Below, piece by piece: positions 47,888 to 56,974 of a stretch of 64,000 bases of DNA. Origin of the DNA: Gammaproteobacteria bacterium MOLA455 (GTDB lineage Bacteria; Pseudomonadota; Gammaproteobacteria; Pseudomonadales; Porticoccaceae). Made by a program: the position numbers and the translations under genes. The stretch spans positions 124,001-188,000 of the forward strand of contig AZIN01000001.1 in NCBI GenBank assembly GCA_000511875.1, given 5' to 3'. The first letter of the stretch is position 1. Every line of letters begins with the position of its first letter. The notes below the pieces were generated by a model. It searched no databases, was not told the DNA's origin, and saw only the letters and a program-made list of their open reading frames with translations.

Positions 47888-48832
47888 ATGACTACCGAAT
47901 CCCCATTCAGCCAAGTCTCTTACGTCGATATAGGCGCAGAACACGCAGGTCAGCGCCTGGATAATTTTCTTATTAAAACCTTAAAAGGTGTGCCCAAGTC
48001 ACGAATTTATAGGCTGTTGCGCAAAGGTGAGGTGCGAGTTAACAAAGGTCGCGTCAAAGCGATTACCCGTCTTAAAGAGGGCGATATTGTCCGTTTGCCG
48101 CCAATCAGAGTGGCCGAGCGCGGCGAGATGCCAGCAGTGGGTCGTCCCCTTAGTCAGTACCTTGCCGACAACGTCTTGTTTGAGGATGAGGGTCTGCTGA
48201 TAATTAATAAGCCTAGCGGGCTGGCAGTGCATGGTGGCAGTGGTGTGTCACTTGGCGTTATTGAAGCGCTGCGTGCGGAACATCCGCAACTGCGGTTCTT
48301 GGAGCTGGTGCATCGTTTAGATCGCGATACCTCAGGCTGTCTAATGCTTGCCAAGAAGCGTTCAGTGTTATTGGCGCTGCAGCAGGACTTGCAAAATAAT
48401 CATATTGAAAAGCGCTACACTGCCTTATCAAAGGGTCGTTGGCCCAAGGGTAAGAACACCATTAATGCACCGCTGCGCAAGAATACGCTGCTCTCTAGTG
48501 AGCGTATGGTGCGTGTGGATGCTACAGGTAAAGCCTCGGTGACGCATTTTAAAATTTTTAAGCAGTATGCGTCCGCGACACTTTTGGATATCAAGCTCGA
48601 GACCGGTAGAACTCATCAGATTCGCGTCCACTGCGAGTTTGCTGGGCAGCCCATTGCTGGCGATCCCAAGTATGGTGATGAAGAGTTCAACGAAAGCCTG
48701 AAGTCTTTGGGCCTTAAACGCCTGTTTTTACATGCTCGCTACCTGCGCTTTAGGCATCCTCTTTCCGACGACTGGGTCGAAGTGGAAGCCCCTTTACCCG
48801 CCGACTTAGATAAGCTGTTGGCCAAACTATGA
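47888..48832 (+). CDS. rluC: 23S rRNA pseudouridine(955/2504/2580) synthase
   Basis: RluC makes three pseudouridines in 23S rRNA. An N-terminal S4 domain (AGQRLDNFLIKTLKGVPKSR, RKGEVRVNKGRVK) precedes the RluA-family catalytic domain with the active Asp in HRLDRDTSGCLMLAKK, then TGRTHQIRVH and GDPKYGDEEFN. It has 314 residues from the ATG at 47888, which agrees with E. coli and with the promoter. It is divergent from rne, as in E. coli and Pseudomonas, and overlaps the next gene by 4 bp. Confidence 0.95.
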   Translation: MTTESPFSQVSYVDIGAEHAGQRLDNFLIKTLKGVPKSRIYRLLRKGEVRVNKGRVKAITRLKEGDIVRLPPIRVAERGEMPAVGRPLSQYLADNVLFEDEGLLIINKPSGLAVHGGSGVSLGVIEALRAEHPQLRFLELVHRLDRDTSGCLMLAKKRSVLLALQQDLQNNHIEKRYTALSKGRWPKGKNTINAPLRKNTLLSSERMVRVDATGKASVTHFKIFKQYASATLLDIKLETGRTHQIRVHCEFAGQPIAGDPKYGDEEFNESLKSLGLKRLFLHARYLRFRHPLSDDWVEVEAPLPADLDKLLAKL

Positions 48833-49491
48833 GTAATCCTAATTCGAAAACGATAAAGCTGGTCATATTCGACTGGGATGGCACCATTTCTGATTCTGTT
48901 GCGCGAATTGTCAGCTCTATGCAAAGTGCGGCAACGGAATTGGATATGGCCGTGCCGACTTATCTTGAAGTCAAAGAAATTATTGGTCTCGGTCTTACTG
49001 AAGCGGCATTTCGATTATTCCCTAAGGCAACTCGGGAGCAGGTATTCCAACTCCAGACTAGCTATTCGCGATATTACCGTGCTGAAGATAGCGTACCCTG
49101 TCCATTTTTTCCCGGTGTTACAGAGACATTGCATCAGTTAAAGGCCGAGGGTTACCAGTTAGCTGTTGCCACTGGAAAGAGCAGGGCGGGACTGGATCGC
49201 GTGCTGTTGAGTTTGGGTATGGAAAATTTCTTCCATAATAGCCGCTGTGCCGATGAAACTCGTTCTAAACCTCACCCGCTGATGCTTGAAGAGCTGTTGG
49301 CTGAGTTTGATCTACCGGCAGAGGCCGCGGTGATGATAGGTGACACAGAGTTTGATATGGAGATGGCAGTCAATGCCGGCATGCCAAGAATTGCTGTGAG
49401 CTACGGGGCGCATCATGCCGATCGCTTGCATGCCTTCGAACCTCTGGCTTGCGTAGACCTGTTCAGCGAGATTAAATCTTCCCTCTATTAA
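48829..49491 (+). CDS. HAD-superfamily hydrolase, phosphoglycolate phosphatase-like
   Basis: A 220-residue HAD phosphatase. Motif I is FDWDGTISDS (nucleophile Asp and acid Asp), motif II is AVATGKSRAG, motif III is the Lys in SKPHPLMLEELL, and motif IV is GDTEFDMEMA. The helical cap places it with the Gph-like subfamily. It is coupled to rluC by a 4-bp overlap, a pairing also found in Pseudomonas. The substrate is not known. The sppA gene that follows in Pseudomonas is missing here. Confidence 0.9.
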   Translation: MSNPNSKTIKLVIFDWDGTISDSVARIVSSMQSAATELDMAVPTYLEVKEIIGLGLTEAAFRLFPKATREQVFQLQTSYSRYYRAEDSVPCPFFPGVTETLHQLKAEGYQLAVATGKSRAGLDRVLLSLGMENFFHNSRCADETRSKPHPLMLEELLAEFDLPAEAAVMIGDTEFDMEMAVNAGMPRIAVSYGAHHADRLHAFEPLACVDLFSEIKSSLY

Positions 49492-49529
49492 TCGGTTTAT
49501 TATCACCCTGCTTTTTATATCGCTGCGGC

Positions 49530-50147
49530 TTAATGGCCAGCGGTGATGCCAAGATCTCGCAGCAGCTGAGACAGCTTAATGAGTGGTAGGCCGATAAGCG
49601 CTGACGGGTCAACGCTAGTTACCGACTCGAACAGGCTGACACCCAGAGACTCAGCTTTAAAACTGCCAGCGCAGTCATAGGGAGTATCTGCTATTAAGTA
49701 GGCTTCAATCTCTGTGCTGCTGAGATCGCGAAACCTAACTTCGGTTATATCCAGTGCGCTGCTGGTCAGGCCCTGATTAAGCACCGTGACTGCAGTATAA
49801 AATTTAACCAGATGACCGGACTGTGCGCTAAGCTGCTCAATAGCTTGCTGATGATTGCCGGGCTTGCCCAACAGTCTCGAGATTTTGGTTTGGTTTGGGT
49901 TTTGGCTATTTGGCTCGCCAGTGCACAGCTCGGCCACCTGATCAGCTCCAATTACCGTTGCCTGCGGAAATTCCGCTGCCACGGCCTGAGCTTTTTCGCT
50001 GGCCAAGCGAACAGCTTGGTCCTGTGGTGACTCATTGGCATGGGCACGCTCATCGATATCCGGAGAGGCGCAGGTGAAGCTGATTTGCAGACGCTCCAGC
50101 AGTGATTTCTTATAGGCAGAGGAGGAGGCTAAAATAAGGTTGTGCAT
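49530..50147 (-). CDS. Maf-like nucleotide pyrophosphatase (YceF type)
   Basis: A 205-residue Maf protein: LASSSAYKKSLLERL opens the substrate site, VIGADQVAEL holds the catalytic Asp, and CAGSFKAESLGVSLFE and ALIGLPLIKL are typical of the YceF branch, known to cut modified nucleotides such as 7-methyl-GTP. Compared with E. coli there is an insertion of about 15 polar residues (CTGEPNSQNPNQTKISR) just after the catalytic motif. It is divergent from yceD, matching the yceF-yceD-rpmF order. Confidence 0.9.
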   Translation of the reverse strand: MHNLILASSSAYKKSLLERLQISFTCASPDIDERAHANESPQDQAVRLASEKAQAVAAEFPQATVIGADQVAELCTGEPNSQNPNQTKISRLLGKPGNHQQAIEQLSAQSGHLVKFYTAVTVLNQGLTSSALDITEVRFRDLSSTEIEAYLIADTPYDCAGSFKAESLGVSLFESVTSVDPSALIGLPLIKLSQLLRDLGITAGH

Positions 50148-50226
50148 AAAAAGCGTCTGGTTTGTTTGAGTCGTGAACCGAAGATCAATTATACATAGCG
50201 AATCAGAGCTATTTGGTCAATTTTCT

Positions 50227-50255
50227 TTGACAGAGTTAAATCTTGACCCTATCAT
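50227..50255 (+). promoter_or_regulatory. Sigma-70 promoter of yceD-rpmF-plsX-fabD
   Basis: TTGACA (50227-50232), a 17-bp spacer and TATCAT (50250-50255) are followed by the discriminator GCGCGCC. The inferred start is near 50262, 22 bp before the yceD ATG. Confidence 0.88.
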
Positions 50256-50283
50256 GCGCGCCTAACTGAGTACCACCTTATTT

Positions 50284-50802
50284 ATGGCACTGCCAACACT
50301 AGTCGATCCGCGTAAACTTGCGAACCAAGGAATTGTCCTCGAAGGACATTTTGAGGCGAAGCATCTTCCGCGTTTAGCGCTCGCAGTAGAGAGCATTGAG
50401 TCACCTTTAGCGACTTTAATTAAGTTTGAAGTAGATGAGGTCGGGGCGAAAGTGGTCAATGGTTCGTTCGAGATAGCAGTCTTGGCGATATGTCAGCGCT
50501 GTCTGGAACCGGTGAGAGTTGAATTGGTTGCTGATATAGCGGCACAGATAATTTGGTCGGAAGATCAGATTGGCAAAGTGTCTGGTGATCGAGAGCCTTG
50601 GATCGTCGGTGATAAAATGGTCGACCTAAGTTCAATGCTCGAAGATGAAGTTTTATTGGCTCTGCCTTTAGTCAACTACCATGAACAGGGTAGCTGTACT
50701 GGAGACACCTTTCTCTCTCAGGATGAGCCCGGTAGTGAAGAGAGAGACGATGAGGTTGTCGCTGACAATCCCTTTAATATTTTAGCGCAGCTGAAGAAGT
50801 AA
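50284..50802 (+). CDS. yceD: YceD family (DUF177) protein
   Basis: YceD/DUF177 proteins are small, widespread partners of rpmF; plant and bacterial members have been tied to 23S rRNA or ribosome large-subunit maturation, but the exact action here is inferred. The conserved core LAICQRCLEPVRVELVADI, with its CxxC, and a later LEDEVLLALPLVNYHEQGSC are visible. It has 172 residues. It is the first gene of the operon and ends 36 bp before rpmF. Confidence 0.9.
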   Translation: MALPTLVDPRKLANQGIVLEGHFEAKHLPRLALAVESIESPLATLIKFEVDEVGAKVVNGSFEIAVLAICQRCLEPVRVELVADIAAQIIWSEDQIGKVSGDREPWIVGDKMVDLSSMLEDEVLLALPLVNYHEQGSCTGDTFLSQDEPGSEERDDEVVADNPFNILAQLKK

Positions 50803-50838
50803 CTTCGGCTGCATCAGATTATTGCTTAGGAGTAATCT

Positions 50839-51018
50839 ATGGCTGTTCAGAAAAGTCGCAAGACTCGTTCAAAGCGCGGTATGCGTCGTTCACATGATGC
50901 ACTTACTGCTGCAACTATTTCCGTTGATCCGGTGAGCGGCGAGAAGCACCTGCGTCACCAAGTGTCCGCTGATGGTTTCTACCGCGGTCGCAAAGTTGTC
51001 GAGACTGACTCCGAATAA
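50839..51018 (+). CDS. rpmF: 50S ribosomal protein L32
   Basis: A 59-residue basic protein starting [20 protein letters not shown], the L32 signature, with [23 protein letters not shown] following. It is preceded by a clear ribosome site TTAGGAG. It lacks the C-terminal zinc-type cysteines, so it is the zinc-free form as in E. coli. It lies between yceD and plsX, in the standard order linking translation with lipid synthesis. Confidence 0.97.
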   Translation: MAVQKSRKTRSKRGMRRSHDALTAATISVDPVSGEKHLRHQVSADGFYRGRKVVETDSE

Positions 51019-51034
51019 CTGAATAAATTATTCT

Positions 51035-52069
51035 TTGGCAAATTCACTGCGAATTGCCGTTGATGCAATGGGCGGGGACCTTGGTCCTCGCGTCACTGTG
51101 TCTGCGCTACTTGAATTCCTCAATAGCCATCGCCAAGTTAGTGCATTGGTATTTGGTGACCGGTCTCAGGTGGGCGAGCAGTTATCTCTCTCTCCCTTAA
51201 ATGATCCGACCCTTCTTGAGCGTATCGAAGTACGTCATAGCGACTCTCAAGTCGTCGATTCCGATAAACCCTCATCTGTTATTCGTCACAAGCGTGATTC
51301 CTCCATGGGTCTGGCGCTGCAGGCGCTCGCTGCAGGTGAAGCTCAGGCTTTTATCAGTGCTGGTAACACCGGAGCGATCATGGCTTTGGGGCTCTATTTT
51401 GTTAAAACACTCCCTGGCATCTCTAGACCAGCCATCTGCACAACGGTGCCAACCATATCTGGCCACAGCTACGTGCTCGATCTAGGCGCCAATCCGGTTT
51501 GCTCAGCCGCTCAGCTCTATGAGTTTGCGCTACTCGGCGCCTTAACCGCCAAAGAGTTGGAGTCGATAGAGTTCCCCAGTGTTCGATTGCTCAATGTTGG
51601 CGAAGAATCGAATAAAGGTCGCGAAGATATTCAACAGGCCGCGGTGCTTCTCGACGCTGATCCAGAGATCAATTACTGCGGTTACATCGAGGGCAATGGT
51701 ATTTTTCAGGGTGGCACGGATGTGATTGTCTGTGATGGCTTTGCCGGCAATGTTGCACTCAAGGCTAGCGAGGGCTTGGCCACCATGGTACGCGCTCGAT
51801 TCCGAGAGGCTGTGGGTCGCGGCTGGTTAGCGCGTCTGGCATTGCGCATTTTGCGCGGGCCGCTATTGAAACTTAAAGCACAGTTCGATCCGGCGCTCTA
51901 TAACGGTGCTTATTTTCTCGGCTTAAAAGGTGTTGTGGTGAAAAGTCACGGCAGCGCGTCGCAACCTGCCTTTGTGCGAGCACTGGAAGTTGCCACCGAA
52001 GCAGCAGAACATAATTTACCCGAGGTTTTGTCGCCTATACTTAAGCACAAACTGAACCAACCTGGATAA
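51035..52069 (+). CDS. plsX: Phosphate acyltransferase PlsX
   Basis: PlsX makes acyl-phosphate from acyl-ACP for phosphatidic acid synthesis. The opening RIAVDAMGGDLGP is diagnostic, followed by ISAGNTGAIMALG, LDLGANPVCS, GEESNKGRE and VCDGFAGNVALKASEG. It has 344 residues. The start appears to be a TTG 16 bp after rpmF, without a strong ribosome site, so translation may be coupled to rpmF. The gene is followed by fabD without the usual fabH between. Confidence 0.95.
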   Translation: MANSLRIAVDAMGGDLGPRVTVSALLEFLNSHRQVSALVFGDRSQVGEQLSLSPLNDPTLLERIEVRHSDSQVVDSDKPSSVIRHKRDSSMGLALQALAAGEAQAFISAGNTGAIMALGLYFVKTLPGISRPAICTTVPTISGHSYVLDLGANPVCSAAQLYEFALLGALTAKELESIEFPSVRLLNVGEESNKGREDIQQAAVLLDADPEINYCGYIEGNGIFQGGTDVIVCDGFAGNVALKASEGLATMVRARFREAVGRGWLARLALRILRGPLLKLKAQFDPALYNGAYFLGLKGVVVKSHGSASQPAFVRALEVATEAAEHNLPEVLSPILKHKLNQPG

Positions 52070-52082
52070 AAGAAGACAGTCT

Positions 52083-53018
52083 ATGAACAATAATTTGGCA
52101 TTTGTGTTTCCCGGACAGGGATCTCAGAAAATTGGAATGCTGGCTGATTTGGCCTCAGCAAATACTTTGGTAGAGCAGACTTTTGGCCAAGCCTCCGAGG
52201 TTCTGGGTTACGATTGCTGGGACCTAGTGCAGAACGGCGAAGAGGACGCGATCAACCTTACTGAGCGGACACAGCCTATCCTTCTTGCAGCCAGTGTTGC
52301 CATATGGCGTCTCTGGCAGGAGCAGGGCGGCCCCAATCCAGCTGCTATGGCCGGCCATAGTCTCGGCGAGTGGTCTGCGCTAGTCTGTGCTGGTGCGGTG
52401 GATTTTGGCGATGCGATCAAGATTGTTCGCGCCCGCGGTGCCTTTATGCAAAAAGCTGTGCCTGTGGGGATTGGCGCTATGGCAGCGATTATGGGAATAG
52501 ATGATCAGATAGTCATAGACGCCTGTGCCGAAGCCGCAGAGGGCCAGGTGGTTTCTGCAGTGAACTTTAATGCGCCCGGTCAGGTAGTGATTGCCGGCGA
52601 TGCTGACGCAGTGGCGCGGGCCACAGGGATCTGCAAGAAAGGCGGCGCCAAGCGTGCGGTTGAATTGCCGGTTAGCGCACCTTTCCATACTTCTCTGATG
52701 CGTCCAGCTGCAGACAATCTTGCCGAGCTGGTTGAGGCAACCAGGTTTAGTGTTCCGCAGATCAAAGTTATTCACAATGTAAATGCCCAGGCTGAAACTA
52801 ATCCTCAGGCTATCAAGAGCTTGATGCTTGAGCAAATTTACAAGCCTGTACTCTGGGTGGACTGTGTTAATGCACTGGCTGCTGGCGGTGCCGAAATGCT
52901 GATCGAATGTGGTCCGGGTCGTGTACTCAATGGCCTTTCTAAGCGCATAGATCGCAACCTCAAGTCGCTTTCCACTGATGATGTAGACAGTCTAGAAAAC
53001 GCGTTAACATCGGTGTAG
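52083..53018 (+). CDS. fabD: Malonyl-CoA-ACP transacylase
   Basis: FabD moves malonyl from CoA to ACP. The motif FPGQGSQKIGMLAD opens the protein, the nucleophile Ser is in GHSLGEWSALV near residue 93, and the active His is in SAPFHTSLM. It ends with the typical IECGPGRVLNGL. It has 311 residues. It starts 13 bp after plsX; a 77-bp gap then separates it from fabG. Confidence 0.96.
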   Translation: MNNNLAFVFPGQGSQKIGMLADLASANTLVEQTFGQASEVLGYDCWDLVQNGEEDAINLTERTQPILLAASVAIWRLWQEQGGPNPAAMAGHSLGEWSALVCAGAVDFGDAIKIVRARGAFMQKAVPVGIGAMAAIMGIDDQIVIDACAEAAEGQVVSAVNFNAPGQVVIAGDADAVARATGICKKGGAKRAVELPVSAPFHTSLMRPAADNLAELVEATRFSVPQIKVIHNVNAQAETNPQAIKSLMLEQIYKPVLWVDCVNALAAGGAEMLIECGPGRVLNGLSKRIDRNLKSLSTDDVDSLENALTSV

Positions 53019-53095
53019 CGCTGCCTTTGGCAATAGAACAACACAAGCTATCCAATAAAACATGTCTTTATTTTTTTTATAAATAGGAATAATCA

Positions 53096-53839
53096 ATGAA
53101 TCTTAATGAGAAAGTAGCACTGGTCACTGGCGCCACTCGCGGCATTGGCGCTGCTATAGCAGAAGCATTAGCTAAAGCAGGAGCCACAGTCGTTGGCACA
53201 GCTACATCTGAAGCCGGAGCTGCAACGATTAGCCAGCGTTTTGCTGAACAGGGTGTAAATGGCACTGGCATGGTGCTGAATGTTACTGATACTGAATCTG
53301 TCGCCAGCGTCATCAAGGCCATTACCGAGCAGTTTGCTGCGCCGACTATACTGGTCAATAACGCCGGTATCACTAAAGATAATATTCTTATGCGCATGAA
53401 AGATGATGAGTGGATGGATGTGCTGGATACTAATCTAACCTCTGTATTCCGTTTGGCTAAGGGCTGTGTTCGTCCTATGACCAAGGCGCGTTGGGGTCGC
53501 ATTATTAATATTAGTTCGGTTGTTGGCGCAATGGGTAATGCAGGTCAGAGTAACTACTCTGCATCGAAGGCCGGCGTCGGCGGTTTTACTCGTGCGTTGG
53601 CCAAAGAGCTGGGTTCACGAAACATTACCGTCAATACAGTAGCGCCGGGTTTTATCGATACTGATATGACTAAAGATCTGCCGGAAGCGAGCAAAGAGGC
53701 GATGCTGACACAGATCCCGCTGGCCCGTCTGGGAGCTCCTGAGGAGATCGCCGCAGTGGTCTGTTTTCTCGCTGGAGAGGCTGCGGGATACATTACTGGT
53801 GAAACAATCCATGTCAATGGCGGCATGTATATGTCCTAA
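53096..53839 (+). CDS. fabG: 3-oxoacyl-[ACP] reductase
   Basis: FabG reduces 3-ketoacyl-ACP with NADPH. It is a short-chain dehydrogenase with the cofactor loop TGATRGIGAAIAEALAKAG, the NNAGIT motif, the catalytic Ser and YxxxK (NYSASKAG), and the closing ITGETIHVNGGMYMS. It has 247 residues. The ribosome site is AGGAAT. A 163-bp gap with its own candidate promoter separates it from acpP. Confidence 0.97.
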   Translation: MNLNEKVALVTGATRGIGAAIAEALAKAGATVVGTATSEAGAATISQRFAEQGVNGTGMVLNVTDTESVASVIKAITEQFAAPTILVNNAGITKDNILMRMKDDEWMDVLDTNLTSVFRLAKGCVRPMTKARWGRIINISSVVGAMGNAGQSNYSASKAGVGGFTRALAKELGSRNITVNTVAPGFIDTDMTKDLPEASKEAMLTQIPLARLGAPEEIAAVVCFLAGEAAGYITGETIHVNGGMYMS

Positions 53840-53904
53840 CCCATTGATATAAATAAGGATTATTGGTTTTGAAAATAGGGTTTAGTATTTTCTTGTTTGT
53901 AGGT

Positions 53905-53910
53905 TAAAAT
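53905..53910 (+). promoter_or_regulatory. Candidate -10 element of acpP
   Basis: TAAAAT is followed by a GC-rich discriminator GCCGCCCC in the fabG-acpP gap, as at the other promoters here. The -35 is weak (TTAGTA, 17-bp spacer). A separate strong promoter would agree with the high level of ACP in cells. Confidence 0.45.
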
Positions 53911-54002
53911 GCCGCCCCGAAAACACAGATTACCGCTGTTAGAGCTCTGTCTGCTCGGTAGCACAACTATTATGCATTTCAGTTAACAGGAGTAGATATA
54001 CG

Positions 54003-54236
54003 ATGAGTAACATCGAAGAACGCGTCATCAAAATGGTTGCAGAGCAACTTGGTGTAAAGGAAGAAGATGTTAAAAGCACTTCATCTTTCGTTGAAGATCT
54101 GGGTGCCGATTCCCTGGATACAGTAGAGTTGATAATGGCTCTGGAAGAGGAATTCGATGCTGAGATTCCTGATGAAGAAGCAGAGAAAATTGCTACTGTT
54201 CAAGATGCGGTCACGTATATCACAGCTCACGGCTGA
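54003..54236 (+). CDS. acpP: Acyl carrier protein
   Basis: AcpP carries acyl chains on a phosphopantetheine arm through fatty acid, lipid A and phospholipid synthesis. The attachment Ser is in [18 protein letters not shown]; the small acidic protein has 77 residues with the usual [16 protein letters not shown] opening helices. The ribosome site is AGGAG. It is followed directly by a terminator, so it ends the fab transcription unit. Confidence 0.98.
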   Translation: MSNIEERVIKMVAEQLGVKEEDVKSTSSFVEDLGADSLDTVELIMALEEEFDAEIPDEEAEKIATVQDAVTYITAHG

Positions 54237-54251
54237 TATTTGAACGTATTT

Positions 54252-54283
54252 AAAAAGACCGCTCCATTGGGGCGGTTTTTTTA
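54252..54283 (+). terminator. Rho-independent terminator after acpP
   Basis: ACCGCTCC pairs with GGGGCGGT (one T-G pair) around ATT, followed by seven T. It lies 15 bp after the acpP stop. In E. coli fabF would come next; here pabC does. Confidence 0.9.
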
Positions 54284-54349
54284 TGCGCGAAATTTAGGTT
54301 TAATGGTAGCTCTAACACTCACTTTTACCTCAATCAAAAGGGCACCGCT

Positions 54350-55237
54350 ATGACTCATTCTGTCGTTGATGGCATCGCGCTGGATAGTCTGCCGCTGACA
54401 GACCGCGGTGGTGCCTATGGTCACGGGCTGTTTGAAACTATGCTGCTGCACCATGGTGCCTTGCCACTGCGACAGCAGCACTCTGAGCGCTTGCTTAGAG
54501 ACGCTCCGATTCTCGGTATCGCTATTGCGCGGCAACAGTTACAGGGCAGTGCAGCGAACACATTAGAGAGCAACCTAGACAACAATATCAACAGTCTGAT
54601 TCAGAGTCTGAGTAGAGCACAGCGCGAGTCTGGCATTGTAAAGACTATAGTGACTGCAGGCAGTGGCGGTCGTGGTTATGCGCCGCCAGCAGAGGCTGAA
54701 GCTGTTCCCCGGGTTATAGCCCAGTATTTTCCCTTGCCAAGTAGCATTCAAATCCAGCGACAGCGCGGTATAAGCCTCACTGAATGTGCTTACCGCTTGC
54801 CGCTGCATCCCATTCTTGCGGGGATCAAACATTTAAATCGCCTCGATCAGGTGATGGCTCGATCGGAATGGATTGATGAATATGACGACGGCATTATGTT
54901 TTCTGCCGACGATAGCGTCATTGAAACCACGAGGGCCAACCTATTTATTAAAGTTAGCAGTGGCTGGGTAACTCCTTGCCTTGACCAAGCTGGCGTCCGG
55001 GGAGTGATGCGCGAATTATTGATTGACAGGCTATTCGCCAGCGTTGGCTTAGAAGTGCAGCAAACCACCATTGGTCGCGAGCAGTTACTTGACGCAAGTG
55101 AGATGTTCACCTGTAGTTCAGTGCGGGGAATAGTGCCGGTGACCTCAATAAAGACTGCTGTTACCCTCGCCATAGGCAATGACACCAGGCGACTTCAGGG
55201 CGCACTGGAAAACAACTATCAGGGCTTCCCATGTTAA
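54350..55237 (+). CDS. pabC: Aminodeoxychorismate lyase
   Basis: PabC cleaves aminodeoxychorismate to 4-aminobenzoate and pyruvate for folate, a PLP fold type IV enzyme. The N-terminus has LTDRGGAYGHGLFETM, the PLP Lys lies in GIKHLNRLDQVMARSEW, and ETTRANLFIK and FTCSSVRGIVPV follow. It has 295 residues. It completes the route begun by pabB at 34896. Its last 7 bases overlap the mltG start. Confidence 0.93.
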   Translation: MTHSVVDGIALDSLPLTDRGGAYGHGLFETMLLHHGALPLRQQHSERLLRDAPILGIAIARQQLQGSAANTLESNLDNNINSLIQSLSRAQRESGIVKTIVTAGSGGRGYAPPAEAEAVPRVIAQYFPLPSSIQIQRQRGISLTECAYRLPLHPILAGIKHLNRLDQVMARSEWIDEYDDGIMFSADDSVIETTRANLFIKVSSGWVTPCLDQAGVRGVMRELLIDRLFASVGLEVQQTTIGREQLLDASEMFTCSSVRGIVPVTSIKTAVTLAIGNDTRRLQGALENNYQGFPC

Positions 55238-56274
55238 GGCGACTGTTACGCAGTTTAGCGCTGCTCACGGCTTTTCTGGCCTGCGCTTTCGGGTTTGTGC
55301 TAATCGGCTATTACGAGCTCCAAGAGCCGATTAAACTACCCCAAGGACAGAGCGCGTTGGTTTGGCCGGTAAATAAAGGCAGCAGTCTGACGCAGGTGAA
55401 TCGTCAGCTGCATAAACGCGAGGTTCTGTCTCATCCAAAACTGCTCAGCCTCTATGCACGGGTCTCTGGGCGCAGCGCAATACAGGCTGGCCACTATCAG
55501 ATTGAACAGGGTGAAACGGCACTGCAGCTGTTGGAAAAATTTAACCGTGGCGCTGTTATCAGCTATCAGATTACATTCCCTGAGGGTTGGAATTTTCAGC
55601 AGTGGGTCGCACAGTTGGCCGCTATTGAGCAATTCGCCAAGATTAGCGAATTCAGTCAAGAACAGCTAATGGCTGCAGCAAGTATAGACAAGGCCCATCC
55701 TGAGGGCTGGTTATTTCCCGACACCTACAGCTATACCCACGATGATAGAGCCGCGGATATACTTGCCAGAGCGCATCGCAAAATGCTCCAGGTGCTCGAC
55801 CAGGCCTGGCAGGGAAGGGCGCAGGGCTTACCTTACAGCAGCGCCTATGAAGCACTGATCATGGCCTCCATAGTGGAAAAAGAGACCGGGCAGGTTGCAG
55901 AGAGAACCGCTATAGCCGGTGTGTTTGTTCGTCGTCTCGACAAGGGCATGCGCCTGCAGACCGATCCAACAGTGATATACGGTCTGGGCAGTGCTTATAA
56001 GGGCAACATTACGCGCCAACATCTCAAGATGCTGACGCCTTACAACACCTATCGTATAAATGGCTTACCGCCGACACCCATCGCCATGCCCAGTGCTGCT
56101 GCAATCGAGGCGGCACTGCATCCTGAGGCCGGCACCAGTCTCTACTTTGTGGCCCGGGGTGACGGTGGACACCATTTCTCTGATAGTCTTGAAGAACACC
56201 AAAAGGCAGTGCGGCAATACCAAATAAACCAGCGCGCAGTGGATTATCAGTCGGCGCCAAAGGCTAAAAACTAA
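55231..56274 (+). CDS. mltG: Endolytic transglycosylase MltG
   Basis: MltG cuts nascent glycan strands and is thought to end peptidoglycan polymerisation. One N-terminal membrane helix (LALLTAFLACAFGFVLIGYY) precedes a periplasmic YceG domain with a LysM-like part, VYPEGWNFQQW-type segment (FPEGWNFQQWV), HPEGWLFPDTYSY, the catalytic Glu in SIVEKETGQ, and RLQTDPTVIYGLG. It has 347 residues. It overlaps pabC by 7 bp, the common pabC-mltG-tmk-holB order. Confidence 0.95.
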   Translation: MLRRLLRSLALLTAFLACAFGFVLIGYYELQEPIKLPQGQSALVWPVNKGSSLTQVNRQLHKREVLSHPKLLSLYARVSGRSAIQAGHYQIEQGETALQLLEKFNRGAVISYQITFPEGWNFQQWVAQLAAIEQFAKISEFSQEQLMAAASIDKAHPEGWLFPDTYSYTHDDRAADILARAHRKMLQVLDQAWQGRAQGLPYSSAYEALIMASIVEKETGQVAERTAIAGVFVRRLDKGMRLQTDPTVIYGLGSAYKGNITRQHLKMLTPYNTYRINGLPPTPIAMPSAAAIEAALHPEAGTSLYFVARGDGGHHFSDSLEEHQKAVRQYQINQRAVDYQSAPKAKN

Positions 56275-56347
56275 ACCAGGGCAGACAGTAGGCTCTCAAC
56301 TCGTCACAATAGGGCGATCAAAAACTAGGTGCAGGGTCGGAAATCAG

Positions 56348-56974
56348 ATGCGTGGAAAATTTATTACCATTGAAGGCACCGAAGGCGTCGGCAAGACCAC
56401 CAATATCAAATTTATTCAGGATTGGATGAACGATAAAAAGCTCAGCTATGGTTGCACCAGAGAGCCTGGCGGCACACCTCTGGCGGAGCAGATCCGCGAG
56501 TTGCTACTGGCGCCGAGAGAGGAGTCTGTATCCAGTACCGCAGAACTGCTACTGATGTTTGCCGCCCGAGCGCAACATCTCAACCAAGTGATCGAGCCGA
56601 TGCTCAGTGAGGGCGCCTGGGTGCTCTGTGACCGTTTTACCGATGCCACTTACGCCTATCAGGGCGCTGGCCGTCATATGCGCCAAGACCTCATCAGAGA
56701 GCTCGAGTTGATAGTGCAGGGCAGCCTGCAGCCAGACCTAACCCTTATTCTCGATATCCCGGTGCAGATCGGCCTATTCCGTGCCAGCGAGCGCAGTACT
56801 CCGGACCGCTTTGAACAGGAGCAGGTGGAATTTTTTGAGCGCGTACGCAATCGCTACCTGCAGATTGCCCAGGACAACCCACAACGCTGTGTGGTAATCG
56901 ATGCATCCCTCTCACTCGAAGGCGTTCAGGCCCAGATCACCCAGACCCTCGAAACTTTTTGGGGGCGCGTTTAG
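56348..56974 (+). CDS. tmk: Thymidylate kinase
   Basis: Tmk phosphorylates dTMP to dTDP. The P-loop IEGTEGVGKTTN is at residues 7-18, the DR motif is in CDRFTDATYAYQGAGR, and the LID region follows (RASERSTPDRFEQEQ). It has 208 residues. It starts 73 bp after mltG and overlaps holB by one base. Confidence 0.96.
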   Translation: MRGKFITIEGTEGVGKTTNIKFIQDWMNDKKLSYGCTREPGGTPLAEQIRELLLAPREESVSSTAELLLMFAARAQHLNQVIEPMLSEGAWVLCDRFTDATYAYQGAGRHMRQDLIRELELIVQGSLQPDLTLILDIPVQIGLFRASERSTPDRFEQEQVEFFERVRNRYLQIAQDNPQRCVVIDASLSLEGVQAQITQTLETFWGRV

